DNA from: Theristus sp. LFF4_11
Lineage: Eukaryota; Nematoda; Chromadorea; Monhysterida; Xyalidae
Direction: 5' to 3'
NCBI GenBank assembly: GCA_030248135.1
Contig: JASANC010003532.1
Coordinates: forward strand, 124,001 to 188,000
DNA: 64,000 nt
Shown: in pieces, positions 46,125 through 58,090 of the stretch
Position numbering within the stretch: position 1 is the stretch's first letter
Layout: each line of letters opens with the position of its first letter
Program-made: the position numbers and the translations under genes
The notes under the pieces: generated by a model
The model's input: only the letters and a program-made list of their open reading frames with translations
What the model was told of the DNA's origin: nothing
Databases searched by the model: none

Positions 46125-46489
46125 TGGAATATTGTGCGTCTACGAAGACCTTTGCGGTCTCATAATGTCCACATCGACATAAAATTGGTATCACTGGAGA
46201 ATTAATAGTGAGTAGTGTGATAACGAGTGATTTCTTACACCAATCACTTCTACTTTCTATTCTTTCTACTTCTACTTTCTACACCAATACTATTCACAAC
46301 ACCGATGTCATCCATTCAAGTAATGTCCGTTTTCGCCGGAGTATCTGACAATCGACAAACTGAAATTGGAGTAATCCAGAAAAACCACCACTAGCCAGAT
46401 TTTTATGTCAACAATTGAGCACAGTTTTACGACGGGGAAACAAAACACTATAATTCTATCACTTCGCTAGCGCGATTGAGAAAACGAGA
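46125..46489. other. Short intergenic spacer, UBR3 promoter side
   Basis: 365 bp separates the UBR3 start codon from the AGK stop on the same strand. It contains a degenerate TTCTAC/TTTCTA simple repeat at about 46245-46290. It must hold the UBR3 core promoter unless UBR3 has a remote 5' UTR exon. Confidence 0.55.
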
Positions 46490-49409
46490 TCATAATTTCA
46501 ACAGCGGGTCGACAGAAGAGAACACTTTCATGGGTGCAGGCACAGCGTCGATCTGCAACTTCTGCACGCCTTCTACTCGGTCGCCGTCAGCAAACAGCAG
46601 TCGGATTTGCTCCTGAATTTTTTTGAGTTTTTCGTTTGAATCGATCACGCGCAAACGACCACGAACTCCTTTTTGATTTTAATTGCTTTCAAAAGAATCC
46701 GAAAAACAAAAAGTAAACAGAAACGTTTTGGGCAGGTCTGCCTGGTCATGGCGTTCATCGTTGTGGAGGAGCAAGGCTGTATATGGTTTGTGACAATGTG
46801 AGTTTACCTTTACACCACAAATAGCGACTTTTTCGCAGAAATGCATACTAAACCAGAAACTCAGCTGGATTTTTTCAGCTTTCAACGTATCAACAGTGAC
46901 TGACCGTTGAATTATCGAGCAAGCTGAGTGTGACTGATCTGACCGAATGCTTCCATTCATAAAAAGCGTCCGAGGCCGCCCTGGCGCCGGTGTTCGCCGA
47001 CACACGCGAGAAGCCCTCGGTGACAAAATCAACGAAACGCCACAGCGTCAGTTGATTCGGGTCGCAAGTTGGACCGGCTTCTATCAGGAATGATGGCGAC
47101 GTCTGAAAAAAAACTTCATGAACTGATTTGCTGGGTTGGAAATTGGCGTCCCTTGTGCAGTTTTCTGGAAACTTGAGTTGAATAAAATAAAAACTGCAAC
47201 AAAAGCGTCTCTAAATGACAGTTACAAGGCGACCGACCGCAAAGACCTCGTTCTCCACCAACAGGTCGTCAGTGTTCAATTGTCGGCAATGGTGTACGCC
47301 ACAATTCTCGTTCACTATTTGACTGAAGTCTTTTCGCGTCGCAGCGGAATTGTGCGGCTTTGATTTGCTGACGCCACCGAACAACCAAGTCAGCCAGGAT
47401 GTATGTTTCGAGTCACTGTTTGCATTCGTTGCTGTGTTGTTGTCCTCATCGATGCTGGCCGCGCCACCATGACAACGGTTGCAACCAGAGCACGCGTCCG
47501 TGTACTCAGCCATCAGGTTGACGCTGTTCTGAAAGTCGTCTTTTCAGGTACCTCGTTTGACTGAACGCTTGCGAACGACTTCAACAAAAGGCATTTTTAG
47601 ATGCTCATACTAGCCAAGAGCGAATCACGGCTTCCCTCACAGCCCATAATTCATTCCCGCTCATATGATGTTGCATTCAATCAGCGCGGTTCGGCGAGGC
47701 ATTGAAAATTCACTTTTCGAAAATCGAAGTTCCAGAGGTAACTGAACGAGTGCCGCAGCGGCCCATAGTACCAGTACTTCCATCGGAGCACGTTCGCGTT
47801 CGCATAGGCGCCGAGGTGCACCGTGGACAGGCAGTACTTGCGCGCTTGCTCGTTCGGCTGCGAAAAGTCAAACGAAGAATGGAATTGGTCTGGTTGAACT
47901 GAATGAGACGCTAATTGAACACATGAAACACAAGTGTGCAGCCAGCTAATTGCATCAGCTAACACAACGCGAAGTTGCCAGCTGACCGGTTATAGCCGTC
48001 ATCAGATTGTTCTCAAATGGAGCAACAGTTGGATTCCGTTTCAACCATCGGCCATCAGCAATAATAATGCATCGGGCCAAAAACAGACCGATATTCTCAA
48101 AAGTGTCGCGTCGCGTTTCACGTCTTGCACGAGTGCAAGCACGGACTCGCACTGTGCCGTGACGAGCGATCTGTGAGCGGCAGCTGGCAGCAGCGCATAG
48201 GCCGCTGTGCTCGCAAAGCCACCGGGGAAGACGCCAACTGGCAAGTGCACGCGTGACCGCTCACTCGAGCGATTCATCATACCGGTGAGAACCTGGCAGA
48301 AAATTATGATTCCTTGCCGCTTTTCACCGCCATGCAAGCATGCACCATTGAACACGAACACAAATTGCTGATTGGCTAAATGACTCGCATCAGCGAGTTG
48401 ACATTGACTGACAGCTTGCAGATTACGTTTTTTTAACCTCTTCATATCTTCGGTGTGAACGTTCATCATGTTTGAGTTCGACTGAATGCTATGCGTTGAA
48501 GAAAACAGCACAAAACGGAGATAGAAAGCAAAATAAACGAACCACGGACAACGTTCCATCGCCACCGACCACATAAACCGCATCCGATTCATCTTCGTCC
48601 AACGCAGACGCGATCTGCTCCAATTGATTCGCATCGGCTGCCTGCGCAACGAATATGTATGCACATGCATTTGAAATGTGTAAAAAAACCCATTGCATAT
48701 GATATGATCAAATCATAAAAATAATTACAAGTGTAACTTGAAATCAAAAATGCAAACACATAAAGGTGTACGAGAACAACGTGGGAGATGAAAACCGACA
48801 AGAATATGAACACTTGCCAAAATGATGTTCACTTCAAGTCCGGCCAAATGTAGCAGCATCATGGCGCTCTGCTCAAAGTGACGTCGCGCTTTTCTGGAAC
48901 AAATGTAAAGAAAAATAATATTTTGACACAAAACAAAAACATGCCAATTTAACATGAAAGATGCACGGAAAATAACACAAAAACAGATAAATGGTAAAAG
49001 CAAGGAAGCAAACAGCGAAACGAACGCATTTTTTGCCCATCGATTCACAAGCACAGTGACACGACGACATTTTTGATCGGCCGCAATTGATTGATCGCCG
49101 AATTTTTTAACTTTGGCGCAGTACGCACGCAGAATCTCGTTTGTTCTGCAAAACACATTGAATAAACTGCGTCCAGCCAGACCTCAGACAGATAAATTCT
49201 CAAACGAACTGCGTCAGTTTTCTAACGAAAATCATCGAAGCTTTCAAGGAGTGCCAGCCAATTGTGAAATAAAAAAACACCAAACCATCAACCAACATGT
49301 GCCAATTATTGACATAATTCGCCAGAAAAGGAAAACATACTGCCGCAAATGTGCTCTTCTTCCAGTGATTTCGAATCGTCGAGAAAAAATTTCGAATTCG
49401 AGATGCCAT
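46490..49409 (-). CDS. AGK: Acylglycerol kinase, mitochondrial
   Basis: Phosphorylates mono- and diacylglycerol in mitochondria; in vertebrates it is also a TIM22 translocase subunit. The ATG at 49409-49407 starts MASRIRNFFSTIRNHWKKST, matching the AGK N-terminus, where RNHWKK precedes the hydrophobic segment. Later exons give KFGDQSIAADQKCRRVTVLV (about 49040-49150), KARRHFEQSAMMLLHLAGLE (48820-48900) and SDAVYVVGGDGTLSVV, the GGDGT nucleotide-binding motif of the DAG-kinase catalytic fold (48560-48650). They continue with LPVGVFPGGFASTAAY (about 48210), WKYWYYGPLRHSFSYLW (47740-47790) and a variable acidic C-terminal region. The last exon ends ...GVQKLQIDAVPAP...LLKL with TGA at 46490-46492. 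The catalytic motif is intact. FPGGFASTAA replaces the more usual F-PxG-NS/T loop, which is odd. Confidence 0.9.
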
Positions 49410-49526
49410 TTTTACAATTTTTACATTTTTCTATTTTTTGTCCAATAAAAAAAGTTTTGTATTTATTTCATTCATCTTTCAAAAAATCCAACTTTTTTTA
49501 GCCACGAAGCCACAGCCACGGTCCAC

Positions 49527-50575
49527 CTAGGGTTAGGGGAAAAAAAAAATCCGGATTTTTTTTTTTAAATTAAAAAAATTTTTTTTTTTTTTTAAAAAAA
49601 ATTTTTTTTTACAAGTTAGGTTCGTTCGAAGCGTCTCGTCGAGCTGAGTTCATCTAGACTATTTTCAGAACGATCCGGGAAACTATAAGAGCGAAAATCG
49701 TGTTTTATTGAAATTATGTCCATTTCATAGAGGGAAAGTTGCATTTTCAACAGTAAAACAGGGCAATTTTTCACGTGTACTTGAATATTGAACCGTTCTT
49801 AGTGGTTCCTCTTTAGAAAATTACCAAAATTTGACTGTGTTCAAAAATTCCTGTTTGCTGTAGCTAAGTCGGCAACCCCTGTCGACCCGGTCGCCCCCCC
49901 CCCCCAAGACACTTACTTTCAGGTTCAACCAGCTATGCTATCTGCCACATGGCGAGAGCCCACTCTTCAAATCATCGTATCGAAAACACGTACCATGATT
50001 TCGCGATCACGTTGCGGGCAACTGACAGACGCAAGTTTAACACGTTAGTTTAGCTCAGCACGCAAGTTTTAACATGTGGCCATGTTATCGGGTATCTGAA
50101 AAACGGTCGTGTGATGTGGTATTAACCAACATCTCCGCTCAAATTGTTTAACAATATATCGCACAACTCCATTGTAGACCTATAACATACGCCAATCAAC
50201 AAGATATCATGTTCATCTCATGGCCTACCGACTGAAAAACATGTTCTAAGTTGCAAGAAAACGATTTCTGAAACGATATTTCAATTCAGTTAAGTCATTT
50301 CAACGCTAAAAATTGACTCTAGAAGTCATCCAAATCGAAAAACATGGAGTACGTCGGTCAAAATGACCAAATAATGACATTTACCTTAGCACACAAAGAA
50401 GTTGGGAAGAAAATTTGGTTTGAACTTTCAAAAAATTATGCCATAAATCGAATTTTCAGAGCAAAGTAGAAGAAAAAATTTTCAAATTTTTTTTTTAAGT
50501 TTGAAAAAAAAAATCCAAATTTTGAAAAAAAAAATAAAAAAAAAATTTTTTTTTTCAAAGCCCCTAACCCTAGGT
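49527..50575. mobile_element. TIR element with CTAGGGTTAGGGG ends
   Basis: About 1.05 kb bounded by inverted CTAGGGTTAGGGG ends that continue into A/T homopolymer blocks. GTCCAC flanks both sides (plausible target-site duplication of 6-8 bp). The interior of about 1 kb is unique in the window and shows no transposase. An 8-bp-type duplication with TAGGG ends would fit a hAT-like non-autonomous element; this is inference. Confidence 0.7.
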
Positions 50576-50605
50576 CCACCCCAGTGACCGTAACCGACCG
50601 ACCCG

Positions 50606-52512
50606 ACTAGGGTTGTTAAAAAAAACAAAAATCGTCATTTTTGTTTTTTTTAAATTTAAAAAAAAAATTTCAAAAATCAAAGTTGTGCTAAATCAATCAG
50701 GGAGTCCGAAGAACCACATATGACATGCAAGCGCCTCCCGAATGACTCCCGTATGGCGGAACTTTGCAGATTTTGTTTTGGTGACCTCAATTACCCCTTT
50801 TCCAAACCGTCACCATGCCTCTTCTTGTGTTTTGACTAGGGTTGTTAAAAAAAACAAAAATCGTCATTTTTGTTTTAAAAAAAAAATTTAAAAAAAAAAA
50901 ATTCAAAAATCAAAGTTGTGCAAAATCAATCAGGGAGTCCGAAGAACCACATATGATATGCAAGCGCCTCCCGAATGACTCCCATATGACGGAACTTTGC
51001 AGATTTTGTTTTGGTGACCTCAATTACCCCTTTTCCAAACCGTCACCATGCCTCTTCTTGTGTTTTGACCTCCAAAAGGTCACTAATTGTCCCCAGCTAA
51101 ACTAATGCTAAAGTGAAGACAAACATACCGCCTTGAAATTCGATCAATTCTTCTGATGGTGTTGCGACGACACGACACGAAGCAGCAAGCAACCAGACAA
51201 CGTAGCGCTTGCAAACGGAGCAGCGAGCACAATCGGACGCTCTGCGAGGCGAATCGTCACCTTATCTGCATCGTAAATGGTAGGCCAAGCTTTGGGACGC
51301 TCAAAAACTTCATCGCAGATGTTGTCGTAGCCTAAAATCAGTCGGTAAAACGGCCCAAAATCGACTGCTAAAGGTTTTACGAGGTATAATCAAAGAAAAT
51401 TTTTGTTGAACTTTCGAAAAATTGTGCCAAAATTGAGGTTTTCAGAGCATATTAGAGGAAAATTTTTCGAATTTTTTTTTTTAAAAAAAAAAATCGGCAT
51501 TTTTGTTTTTTTTTAATCACTTTTTTTTAAAAAAAAAAATTTTCATTTTTGTTTAACAACCCTATCCCCACCCCCCCACCCGACAAAACGTCACTAATTA
51601 CCCCCCCCACCCCCCCCCGCCCACGGTACTGATGCTAAAGTGAAGACAAACATACCGCCTTGAAATTCGATCAATTCTTCTGATGGTGTCGCGACGACAC
51701 GACACGAAGCAGCAAGCAACCAGACAACGTAGCGCTTGCAAACGGAGCAGCGAGCACAATCGGACGCTCTGCGAGGCGAATCGTCACCTTATCTGCATCG
51801 GAAATAGTAGGCCAAGCTTTGGGACTAGGGTTGTTAAAAAAAACAAAAATCGTCAATTTTTTAAAAAAAATTAAAAAAAAAATTTCAAAAATCAAAGTTG
51901 TGCTAAATCAATCAGGGAGTCCGAAGAACCACATATGATATGCAAGCGCCTCCTGAATGACTACCGTATGGCGGAACTTTGCAGATTTTGTTTTGGTGAC
52001 CTCAATTACCCCTTTTCCAAACCGTCACCATGCCTCTTCTTGTGTTTTTTCCTCCAAAACGTCACTAATTGTCCCCAGCTAAGCTAATGCTAAAGTGAAG
52101 ACAAACATACCGCCTTGAAATTCGATCAATTCTTCTGATGGTGTCGCGACGACACGACACGAAGCAGCAACCAGACAACGTAGCGCTTGCAAACGGAGCA
52201 GCGAGCACAATCGGACGCTCTGCAAGGCGAATCGTCACCTTATCTGCATCGGAAATGGTAGGCTAAGCTTTGGGACGCTCAAAAACTTCATCGCAGATGT
52301 TGTCGAAGCCTAAAATCAGTCGGTAAAACGGCCCAAAATCGACTGCTAAAGGTTTTACGAGGTATAATCAAAGAAAATTTTTGTTGAACTTTCGAAAAAT
52401 TTTGCCAAAATTGAGGTTTTCAGAGCATATCAGAGGAAAATTTTTCGATTTTTTTTAAATCGGCATTTTTTTATCACTTTTTTTTTAAATTTCATTTTTG
52501 TTTAACAACCCC
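50606..52512. mobile_element. Nested tandem copies of a TAGGGTTGTTAAA-ended element
   Basis: The left-end module (TAGGGTTGTTAAAAAAAAC, then CAGGGAGTCCGAAGAACCAC, then CCGTCACCATGCCTCTTCTT) occurs at 50606, 50836 and 51824. The right-end module (AAATTCGATCAATTCTTCTG to TTTACGAGGTATAATCAAAG, then TTTTTGTTTAACAACCC) occurs at 51130, 51655 (cut short) and 52105. Complete copies are about 50836-51567 and 51824-52512; the rest are partial duplications. TIRs are inverted TAGGGTTGTTAA(A/C). On the minus strand the right module keeps an open frame (PKAWPTI..DADKVTIRLAE) in all three copies. Confidence 0.75.
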
Positions 52513-52671
52513 AGACCCGACCCGCCCGACCCCACCGAAAAAAGATTTGATTAATTTTTTTTTATTTTTATCGGAGCGACGTTGAGGAATTGTGGAATGT
52601 AACGTCGGCTTGTGGGGAGGCACAGGCAGGAGCAGCTTGGAGCACCGCTCGCATCGCCATTCGCCACATCC

Positions 52672-54585
52672 ATGGGATCGCAAAATCAGAATGCGCGGGA
52701 GCATCAACAAGACATTCAAAGAGGTTTGCTGAAAAAATGTGTTGTGTTTTGTTTTGGTTTGTCTTCATATTCACGATAAGATCTTCAACGATAAAAAAAT
52801 AAAATTTTGGTAAAGCAGCAGCAGATATGAACAGTAAAACCACTTTTTTCGGTATTCAGTGCGCGGCCGCTGGCGGGAGAACGAAGATTTCGCGATTGCC
52901 TACAAGCTACAGCAAGAAGAATGTGAGTGCAAACATTGCAAAAGAGTCTCATTGATTGTAACTGTGTGTGCAGTCTGCAGTGCAGTGCATCATTTTAAAA
53001 TTGCTTTCTGTTTCAAAAATTCTGCACAAGTGTTCTATTCGTTTAAACCTCCTGTTGAAATCGTTTAAACCGCCTGTTGAACGTGAATCGTGAGCCTTTC
53101 CATTCAAGCACTGGTTTCATTTGTTCGGTCTTTCCAGTCACTCAGCACTACCATCGAAATCGCAGTGAACGCCAAACGATGGGCACGGATGTGCGGTTGA
53201 CACGCTCCGAACAGCAATCGGAGGATGACTTTGCGCTCGCCTACCACGAACAGCTACGGCGGCAGCAGTCAGTCGCAACAGTTTCAATCGTTATGCTTCA
53301 CTATCATGGTCACAAAATCTGGTCTTTGTACATTTGCACATGCATTCGGATTCAATTGACTGCGAAACCGCAGCGTTTTTACATATGTCGAGATTTGCAC
53401 ATTTGACAGGATGTTGTTGAGCGTTTTTTGATGATAGCCCGATTTCGAACTCGGCGCTTTTATTTGTCGGCGCTCTTTTTTATCGAAGTGCCACCGCCCA
53501 ACTGGACTGTCTTGCACCTCACTTTGTTGCAAGTTTCGGCCTGTATTTGTGTTTCAACGGCGCGATCGCATAAAAATTGTTGCGTTCACTGCAGAGAGCT
53601 TGAGGACGAGCGAATGGCTGCAGAAATACAGCGTCAACTTGAAGCAGATGAACGGCGGCGGGCGGCAAACACGCGCGCAAATGATGAGGTGTCAGAGATT
53701 TGCACACATTATGTTATTTTTCACTGTGTTGTGGAGCAGGTCTGCATGTTCTGTTTGATGTTACACGTTCTTCATGCTTTGTTTCTGCGAAATTGATGCC
53801 GATGACGAAGAATCGAAAATGTTACCATCAAAACACCCAAAAAAACAACTTCAAAATGTTCATGTTTTTCTGGAATAGTCCGCTGAAAGTTGAACATTAA
53901 AATTTTTACCGCCCAACTCTTGCCAGGAGCTTGCGCGTCGCCTTCAAGCGGAGGAAGACGAGCGAGGCAGCAGCCCACAAGCACCGGTCGACGATGATTT
54001 GTTGGATTTTGGCGATTTTGAAGACGCAACAATCGTCGGACAGAGCCGAGCAAGTTTGGCAGAGGACGAGGTTCTGGCGCGCCAGTTGCAGGCGGAGCTT
54101 GCCCTCGGATCAACGCCAATTCGTGAATGCAGTGCTAATTCTGGAGAGAAATTGTTGATCGACTTTAATCGGGAAATATCAGTGAATGTAAGTTGGCGAA
54201 ATCGGTGTTACTGATCGGATACTTGATTTTACCAATACCTTTTTGCACAATTTTTTTTTGTCTTCCATTGTTGTGGGTTTTTTACTTTCAGCCACGCTGT
54301 CAGCTGGCACAAGCAAAACAACCGAACAACGACATTGGTGCAGAATCATCAAATCCACCTGTGGCGTCGTCAAATTTCGTTCAACTGAATCACGAGTTTC
54401 GTCACCGTGCAAGCGGTGATTGTGCTGGCCCGGATGTTGCGTCTGTATCCTCGATAGAATACCGACAGCAAAGCCTGATTGAGCAAGGCGATCTGGCGGC
54501 TGGCAACAGTGCACGCACACAAGCAGCTGGCACGAACAGGCGACGCGGTAAGCCCGCTGGTGGTGTTCGTGTGCTGCCTCCGTAG
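52672..54585 (+). CDS. CCDC50: CCDC50-like coiled-coil ubiquitin-binding protein
   Basis: CCDC50 (Ymer) is a cytoplasmic tyrosine-phosphorylated adaptor that binds polyubiquitin through MIU motifs and tunes NF-kB, EGFR and autophagy signalling in vertebrates. Six exons in phase: 52672-52723, 52860-52922, 53138-53267, 53595-53688, 53927-54187 and 54292-54585, giving 297 residues. ATG 52672 begins MGSQNQNAREHQQ. Repeated helical motifs follow: DFAIAYKLQQEE, DFALAYHEQLRRQQ, RMAAEIQRQLEADERRR, ELARRLQAEEDER and VLARQLQAEL. Their order and spacing mirror the CCDC50 N-terminal region, and the LARxLQxEE form is MIU-like. An acidic LLDFGDFED segment and a low-complexity tail ending in a basic RRRGKP patch follow. 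The first exon is short and less certain. Confidence 0.8.
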
Positions 54586-55481
54586 CAAGCGAATTTGTGG
54601 CGTTGTTTTGTTTTAGGGCATTTTTTAATTAAAACAAGATTGACAGCTTTAGTTTACTGTTTTTTTTTGTAATTTTTTTTGACGCCACGTATAAAGCTTG
54701 AATTATTATTATCTCTCTTTTTCATTCTGGAGTATCTAGCTGCCTTATTTTGCTACAAATCTCAACGAATGAGAAACGAAACATTTCCTGTCGTTTTCGA
54801 CTGGTTTCACAAGCTTCTTTCATTTCGCACTTTGCAGATAACATGACGATGCATTATAATATTTTGCTTGATTCTTCATCGTTTTTAGCTCATTGTTTTC
54901 GATTCTCGACTTTTTCAATCTGATACGTTCACCATCTGTTCAAGGAATTGTGTTATAATTAGTGTTTGTTTTCAAAATGACAATCAAAAATATTGAATGT
55001 GATGCGTTCACTAATGGTGCACTATTTTGTGATGTTTCATGTTCTTGTTGTGAGTGCGATGACTTTTGTCTTCTTTCTCTCGATAACTTTTTCTTCATCG
55101 CTCAGTTTTTATGGTTCAGGTTAATTTTTGTTTTCAAACTAATGCAGCAAATGTTCATGAGTGCTTCAACTTGATTCGTTATCAAAGTGTCTTTGGTTTT
55201 TGTTCGTCAGGTCAAATAACATGTTATTTATGAACGAATTTCTGAGCCTCAACAACGCGCGCTGTGTTTAAAATTTCACGAATAAAAAAATGCACGTTTC
55301 TTGCTGGAAAAATCATGCTTTTCATACGTCGTGTCGGTACTATTATCCGATTTCCGATACTTACCGGTCTGTGTGTTTTGTGGTCCTGAATGTTTTGTTT
55401 CCCTTATTTGTTCAACTTCTCATAGACACAGAAAAATCCACTCGTGTGTGTCAACAAGTTTGAAAAAAAACCCAGTGCGAG
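54586..55481. other. Intergenic, T-rich
   Basis: The 3' flank of the CCDC50-like gene and the promoter side of elongin C, both plus strand. It is poor in C and rich in T runs. No exon was recognised. Confidence 0.5.
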
Positions 55482-56704
55482 ATGAGTGCTGACACGGGTA
55501 CTACAAGCGGTGGCGGCGAGGTATTGCTGCGATTTTCTAGTTGCATTTTCCATTTGTGTGATATTGGTTGGTGCATCCGTGTTGATGCATTGCGTTGGGC
55601 GGCAGAGTCGCTGCTTGCAAAGCGACTGTCCAAATGCTGTCCCATTATCGTTGCGAATGTCCCCTTGATTTCTCAGGAGCACCGCATACAGTACGGCGGC
55701 TGCGAGGGTCCAGAGGCGATGTACGTCAAATTGAAGAGCTCCGACGAGCACGAGTTTTACATTAAACGGGAGCACGCGCTGACGTCGGGCACGATCAAGG
55801 CGATGCTCAGTGGGCCTGGTACGTGGTGCAGAGTCAAAGCGTCGCAGTCACCACTGCAAGGCGTCCTTTCTGCCTTTTCGCTTTTTTCGGTGGCGAAGCC
55901 GCGATTGATGATGGTGATGTTTGATTTGTGCCGTTTCATCAAGCGTCTGTACGTGCCATTATTGAGCATCTCGGTTGAAACACGCAGACAAATTTGGTGC
56001 TTTTTCGAATACATCCCTTTTTGCACTGCAGGTCAATTCGCCGAAAACGAAACGAACGAAGTAAACTTCCGTGAAATACCGTAAGTTGACACGCGAAATT
56101 ATGCTTATCGAGAATCGTTTGGGCGCAAACAGTCAAAACTATGGCTGCATCGAGTCAGTTGAGGGCTTGAGGCAATCAGTGAGCCCGAAAGCATCGAATG
56201 CAGCTGATCGCTAGACGAGACAAAAGCGGCCAACCGGATGTTCAGGCTTGGCAGTACTGGTTTGAACAGTGTAGTAGTACGGAATGGCCTAGTAAACATG
56301 GCAGCTTTTTCCAGGGTGCACGGAGCGCGCGAAGTTTGAATGAAAGAAAAAAACATTCATAAACCCAATTGTGTGTCAAATACGACGTGTTTTTTAAGCT
56401 AATGGATTCTTCGTGCTATTCTGTTCATTCTTTCTTCCTTGCAGACATGATTAGGAATTGTGTTGGCATTTTTGAAAAAGACAACTCCTAGCATGCGACT
56501 GATTCCGCCTTGATGGACTGCCTTATTTATTCGGCCATACTATACCAGGATTTTTCTTGCAGGTCGCACGTACTGCAGAAGGTCTGTCAGTACTTCATCT
56601 ACAAAGTGCGCTACACGAATTCAACCACCGAGATTCCCGAGTTTCCGATTGCACCGGAGGTCGCCCTTGAATTGCTCATGGCCGCTAACTTTCTCGACTG
56701 CTGA
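55482..56704 (+). CDS. ELOC: Elongin C (transcription elongation factor B subunit 1)
   Basis: Adaptor that pairs with elongin B and bridges BC-box proteins to Cullin-2/5 ubiquitin ligases; it also belongs to the elongin transcription factor. Four exons in perfect phase: 55482-55520, 55677-55818, 56032-56080 and 56563-56704, giving 123 residues. Conserved landmarks include [72 protein letters not shown] and the C-terminal [11 protein letters not shown], nearly identical to animal elongin C. The BTB/POZ-like fold is complete. Intron 3 contains a family 1 MITE (56278-56544) ending 18 bp before the last exon. A diverged paralogue follows 1.4 kb downstream. Confidence 0.98.
56278..56544 (+). mobile_element. 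MITE family 1, copy D
   Basis: TACGGAATGGCCTAGTAAAC at the left end and CGGCCATACTATA at the right end, 267 bp, with the family's internal GACAACTCCTAG block. It lies in intron 3 of elongin C, 18 bp before the acceptor. Confidence 0.85.
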
Positions 56705-58090
56705 GTAAAACGTTTTTTGTTGTGTAAACCAAGTAAAGCTGGCTGTTCACTGATTGGCTGGCGAAAGATGCGAAGCAGAGAAATTGTTAAATGTAGACGG
56801 ACGTACAGTCGAACTAACTCGATAACATATCCAACTAGCTGATTGGTTGGTGATCACGTGCATGCAGGTATTCTGTGCAGAGGTTGCTGTGGAGCGGCGG
56901 ACTTTGGTTTGCTCAGAATGCTTGCATCACGATAACCAATCAGCAAGTTGAATATGATATTGAGTTAGACTGTGTGGTAATCTACAGCTTGCAGACTAAT
57001 TTGAAACCGATTTGTGATCGGCTCACCATAACTTTTATGTCACTATACAATTGTGGTTTTTTGTCAATTTTTCAAAAATGGTGTTCAAGAAAACTGCATT
57101 TGAAAACTGTCGCTTCACTGAAACCAACGTGACTCCGCAGGCAATTTTTTCTGGCTTTTCAACTTTCGTAAGTTTTTGTTGATTTTTCCAATCCAATGTT
57201 GTAAGTTAGTGCTCAGCTGGTATTGTGTGTTTGTCTGTGCTGCGTGTGATTTACGTCAGTTCGAATGTTTTTGTGAAGCCAAAAAATCGAACAATCAAAA
57301 CTGTGTGTTGAAGACCTGTGAAAAAAACAAAGAGTCATTCATTACTGTAAAAAAAGTCTGCAGTTTTGTTCTAGTTTTATTTATTTTTTTGCTGGAGAAC
57401 ATGGAATGTTTCGATTTCAATCGAGTCGAGTCGTTTTTTTTGTTTCATTTTGTTTTAGCACCATGGTTCGAAAGTTTGGTTTTTTTTTGTAAATTTACTA
57501 ATTGCCACTTTCGCTCTGTAATCGATTTCATTTTGGATTGAAGAAACCTTTTTCTCGTTTCTCTCGCGATTGATTGGTTGTTGTTGTTTGTGCTGTTTGA
57601 ACCACTGTGAAATGATGATCAGCTTTTGTAGCATGGCCCGTGTGGAACATATTGATAGATCGCTTTTTCGCCCGGATGTTACCTGACCACCATCCAATAA
57701 TTTCGCATTTTATCCTTCTTTTTCACGTGAATTTCAATGGATCTGTGGATCAACAGGATAAAAAAAGAAATACCACCTGGACTGTGGATGAAATGTTGCG
57801 TTCACGATTGACGTTTGCAGACTTGCCGCCGCACCGCGCGGCTACATCATGCATCATTTTTTGTGTAACGTTTTCGCCTGCTCATATTCGTTCGTTACCT
57901 GTTTATCCTAACAGATTCTGTTCATTCGTCAAACGCTGCTGTGCTGTCACAGTAGCTGCACGTGGACCTCAGGGCCTCCACAACAGATTACCCTTGTCTT
58001 TACAGTGTTCGTGCAGAACTTCACCAAGCAGTCGATCGTCTACTGTTTCCGTTGTGTCTGCGAGGCACCGCAAACGAGTCGAGGTCACCG
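56705..58090. other. Spacer between elongin C and its paralogue
   Basis: About 1.4 kb. It contains a CCAAT-type foldback repeat at about 56822-56950, then T-rich sequence. A frame open from 57962 leads into the paralogue's first exon, so the paralogue's 5' end may extend into this spacer. No other gene was recognised. Confidence 0.5.
56822..56950 (+). repeat. CCAAT-type foldback repeat, copy 4
   Basis: Left end AGCTGATTGGTTGGTGATCA with CACGTGCATGCAGG, right end GATAACCAATCAGC in inverted orientation. The centre GGTATTCTGTGCAGAGGTTG is related to the other copies. It is the only copy outside a recognised gene. Confidence 0.7.

Noticed and set aside
49527..50575. TTAGGG-like words (CTAGGGTTAGGGG) suggesting a telomeric repeat
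   Set aside because: Only one TTAGGG word occurs at each end, in inverted orientation, and the ends are flanked by the same short host sequence. This fits transposon termini, not a telomere.
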